A stretch of 8,600 nucleotides of DNA from Cellvibrionaceae bacterium (GTDB taxonomy: Bacteria; Pseudomonadota; Gammaproteobacteria; Pseudomonadales; Cellvibrionaceae): contig JALUYN010000560.1 of assembly GCA_027012915.1 (NCBI GenBank), positions 1 through 8,600 of the forward strand, written 5' to 3'. The stretch's first letter is position 1, and every line of letters begins with the position of its first letter. Below the pieces are notes generated by a model. That model did no database searches. It saw only the letters and a program-made list of their open reading frames with translations, and was not told where the DNA came from. Below are positions 8,281 to 8,600 of the stretch, piece by piece. A program made the position numbers and the translations under genes.

Positions 8281-8380
8281 TTTTATTATCCTGCCTGGGC
8301 TTATTCCATTTTGTGTAGTTTTCTCTCGGCGCCATCGCTATACGCCTTCGCTGAAACAGAATTGCCTTACAGAGCTAGAG
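8281..8380 (-). other. Upstream region of the metal-hydrolase gene
   Basis: This non-coding stretch carries the ribosome-binding site of the metal-hydrolase gene (AGGA near 8289–8292). It should also contain its promoter, but I found no convincing −35/−10 or −24/−12 pair. Positions 8345–8364 and 8365–8380 resemble degraded copies of the adjoining 20-bp repeat, so the array may once have reached further toward the gene. Confidence 0.4.
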
Positions 8381-8500
8381 CCTTCAGCGCGAAACTATTG
8401 CCTTCAGCGCGAAACTAATGTCTTCAACGTGAAACTACTGCCTTCAACGCAGAACTGCTGCCCTCAATGTAGAACTACTGTTTTCAACGTAAAGCTACTA
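8381..8500. repeat. Six contiguous 20-bp tandem direct repeats
   Basis: Six units of exactly 20 bp start at 8381, 8401, 8421, 8441, 8461 and 8481, with consensus CCTTCAACGYGAAACTACTG and no spacers. Positions 4, 5, 6, 9, 13, 15, 16 and 19 of the unit are invariant. Units 1 and 2 differ at one base; later units diverge progressively. Within each unit, TTCA…(T/C)GAA gives a partial dyad. The 20-bp period is close to two helical turns, so a protein bound to each unit would lie on nearly one face. The array is about 100 bp upstream of the metal-hydrolase start and about 65 bp before a probable rightward gene. It could be an operator array or a minisatellite with no function. Confidence 0.9.
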
Positions 8501-8527
8501 TCTCCGATTGCCTGAGATTTCAACAGG

Positions 8528-8540
8528 TGATACCGTATCA
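8528..8540. promoter_or_regulatory. Perfect 13-bp palindrome, candidate operator
   Basis: TGATAC-C-GTATCA has perfect 6-bp arms around one base. It lies 24 bp before the probable start codon at 8565 and beside an A7 run. This is the size and place expected for a repressor site of the rightward gene. No specific regulator family is recognised. Confidence 0.4.
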
Positions 8541-8564
8541 AAAAAATGGTGATTCCAGGTCATT

Positions 8565-8600
8565 ATGACAATAACAACCGACAAGCCTGAAGCCGAGCCC
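8565..8600 (+). CDS. Possible start of a rightward gene (truncated by window end)
   Basis: The ATG at 8565 opens a frame of 12 codons (MTITTDKPEAEP) with no stop before the window ends. AGG lies five bases upstream, a short but acceptable ribosome-binding-site spacing. The polar, acidic N-terminus says nothing about function. Divergence from the metal-hydrolase gene, with repeats and a palindrome between them, is compatible with a real gene, but 36 bases are too few for confidence. Confidence 0.4.
   Translation, partial: MTITTDKPEAEP

Noticed and set aside
8381..8500. CRISPR-like array
   Set aside because: The units are directly contiguous with no unique spacers, and no cas genes are visible.
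8273..8515. 80-codon plus-strand open frame across the repeat array
   Set aside because: It begins inside the metal-hydrolase coding start on the other strand and has no ribosome-binding site. Its repeated peptide (VFNVKLL twice, 20 residues apart) is simply the 20-bp array read through three frames.
8546..8590. ATG at 8546 as start of the rightward gene
   Set aside because: The frame ends in TGA at 8588–8590 after 14 codons; the ATG at 8565 stays open.

Overview
The window looks like chromosomal DNA from a gammaproteobacterium, probably a free-living or marine one. This rests on a DeaD/CsdA-type helicase with its C-terminal RNA-binding domain, a PAS–AAA+–Fis sigma-54 activator, moderate GC content, strong GGAG/AGGA ribosome binding sites and a common proteobacterial ATTCCCGC…GCGGGAAT palindrome. 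The exact lineage cannot be fixed from sequence reading alone.

Layout: (1) Positions 1–1578 (+) hold the 3' part of a DEAD-box RNA helicase whose start lies outside the window. (2) Positions 1591–5625 (−) hold four genes that read as one operon. In transcription order they are a DUF1348/NTF2-like protein, a glutathione S-transferase-like protein, a three-domain flavoprotein (PNPOx-like + ferredoxin-NADP reductase-like + plant-type [2Fe-2S] ferredoxin), and a ChrR-like cupin. (3) Positions 5626–5793 are a divergent control region. It carries a near-consensus sigma-54 promoter facing the operon, a possible IHF site and two dyad-symmetric candidate enhancer sites. (4) Positions 5794–7278 (+) encode the divergent PAS/AAA+/HTH activator. 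(5) A REP-like palindrome lies between convergent genes. (6) Positions 7408–8280 (−) encode a COG3687/PF10118-type predicted metal-dependent hydrolase with paired ExxH diiron-like motifs. (7) Positions 8281–8600 are mostly non-coding: an array of six 20-bp direct repeats, a perfect 13-bp palindrome, and a probable gene start running off the right edge.

Working model (inference): the PAS activator senses a small molecule or redox signal and switches on the operon through sigma-54. The operon products (GSH-conjugating enzyme, flavin/iron-sulphur reductase, metal-binding cupin, small NTF2-fold protein) would together handle a reactive or electrophilic compound. This self-contained module, with its complete sigma-54 control architecture, is the best candidate for an undescribed system here. 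The tandem 20-bp repeat array upstream of the metal-hydrolase gene is the most unusual non-coding feature; its units differ almost only by transitions.
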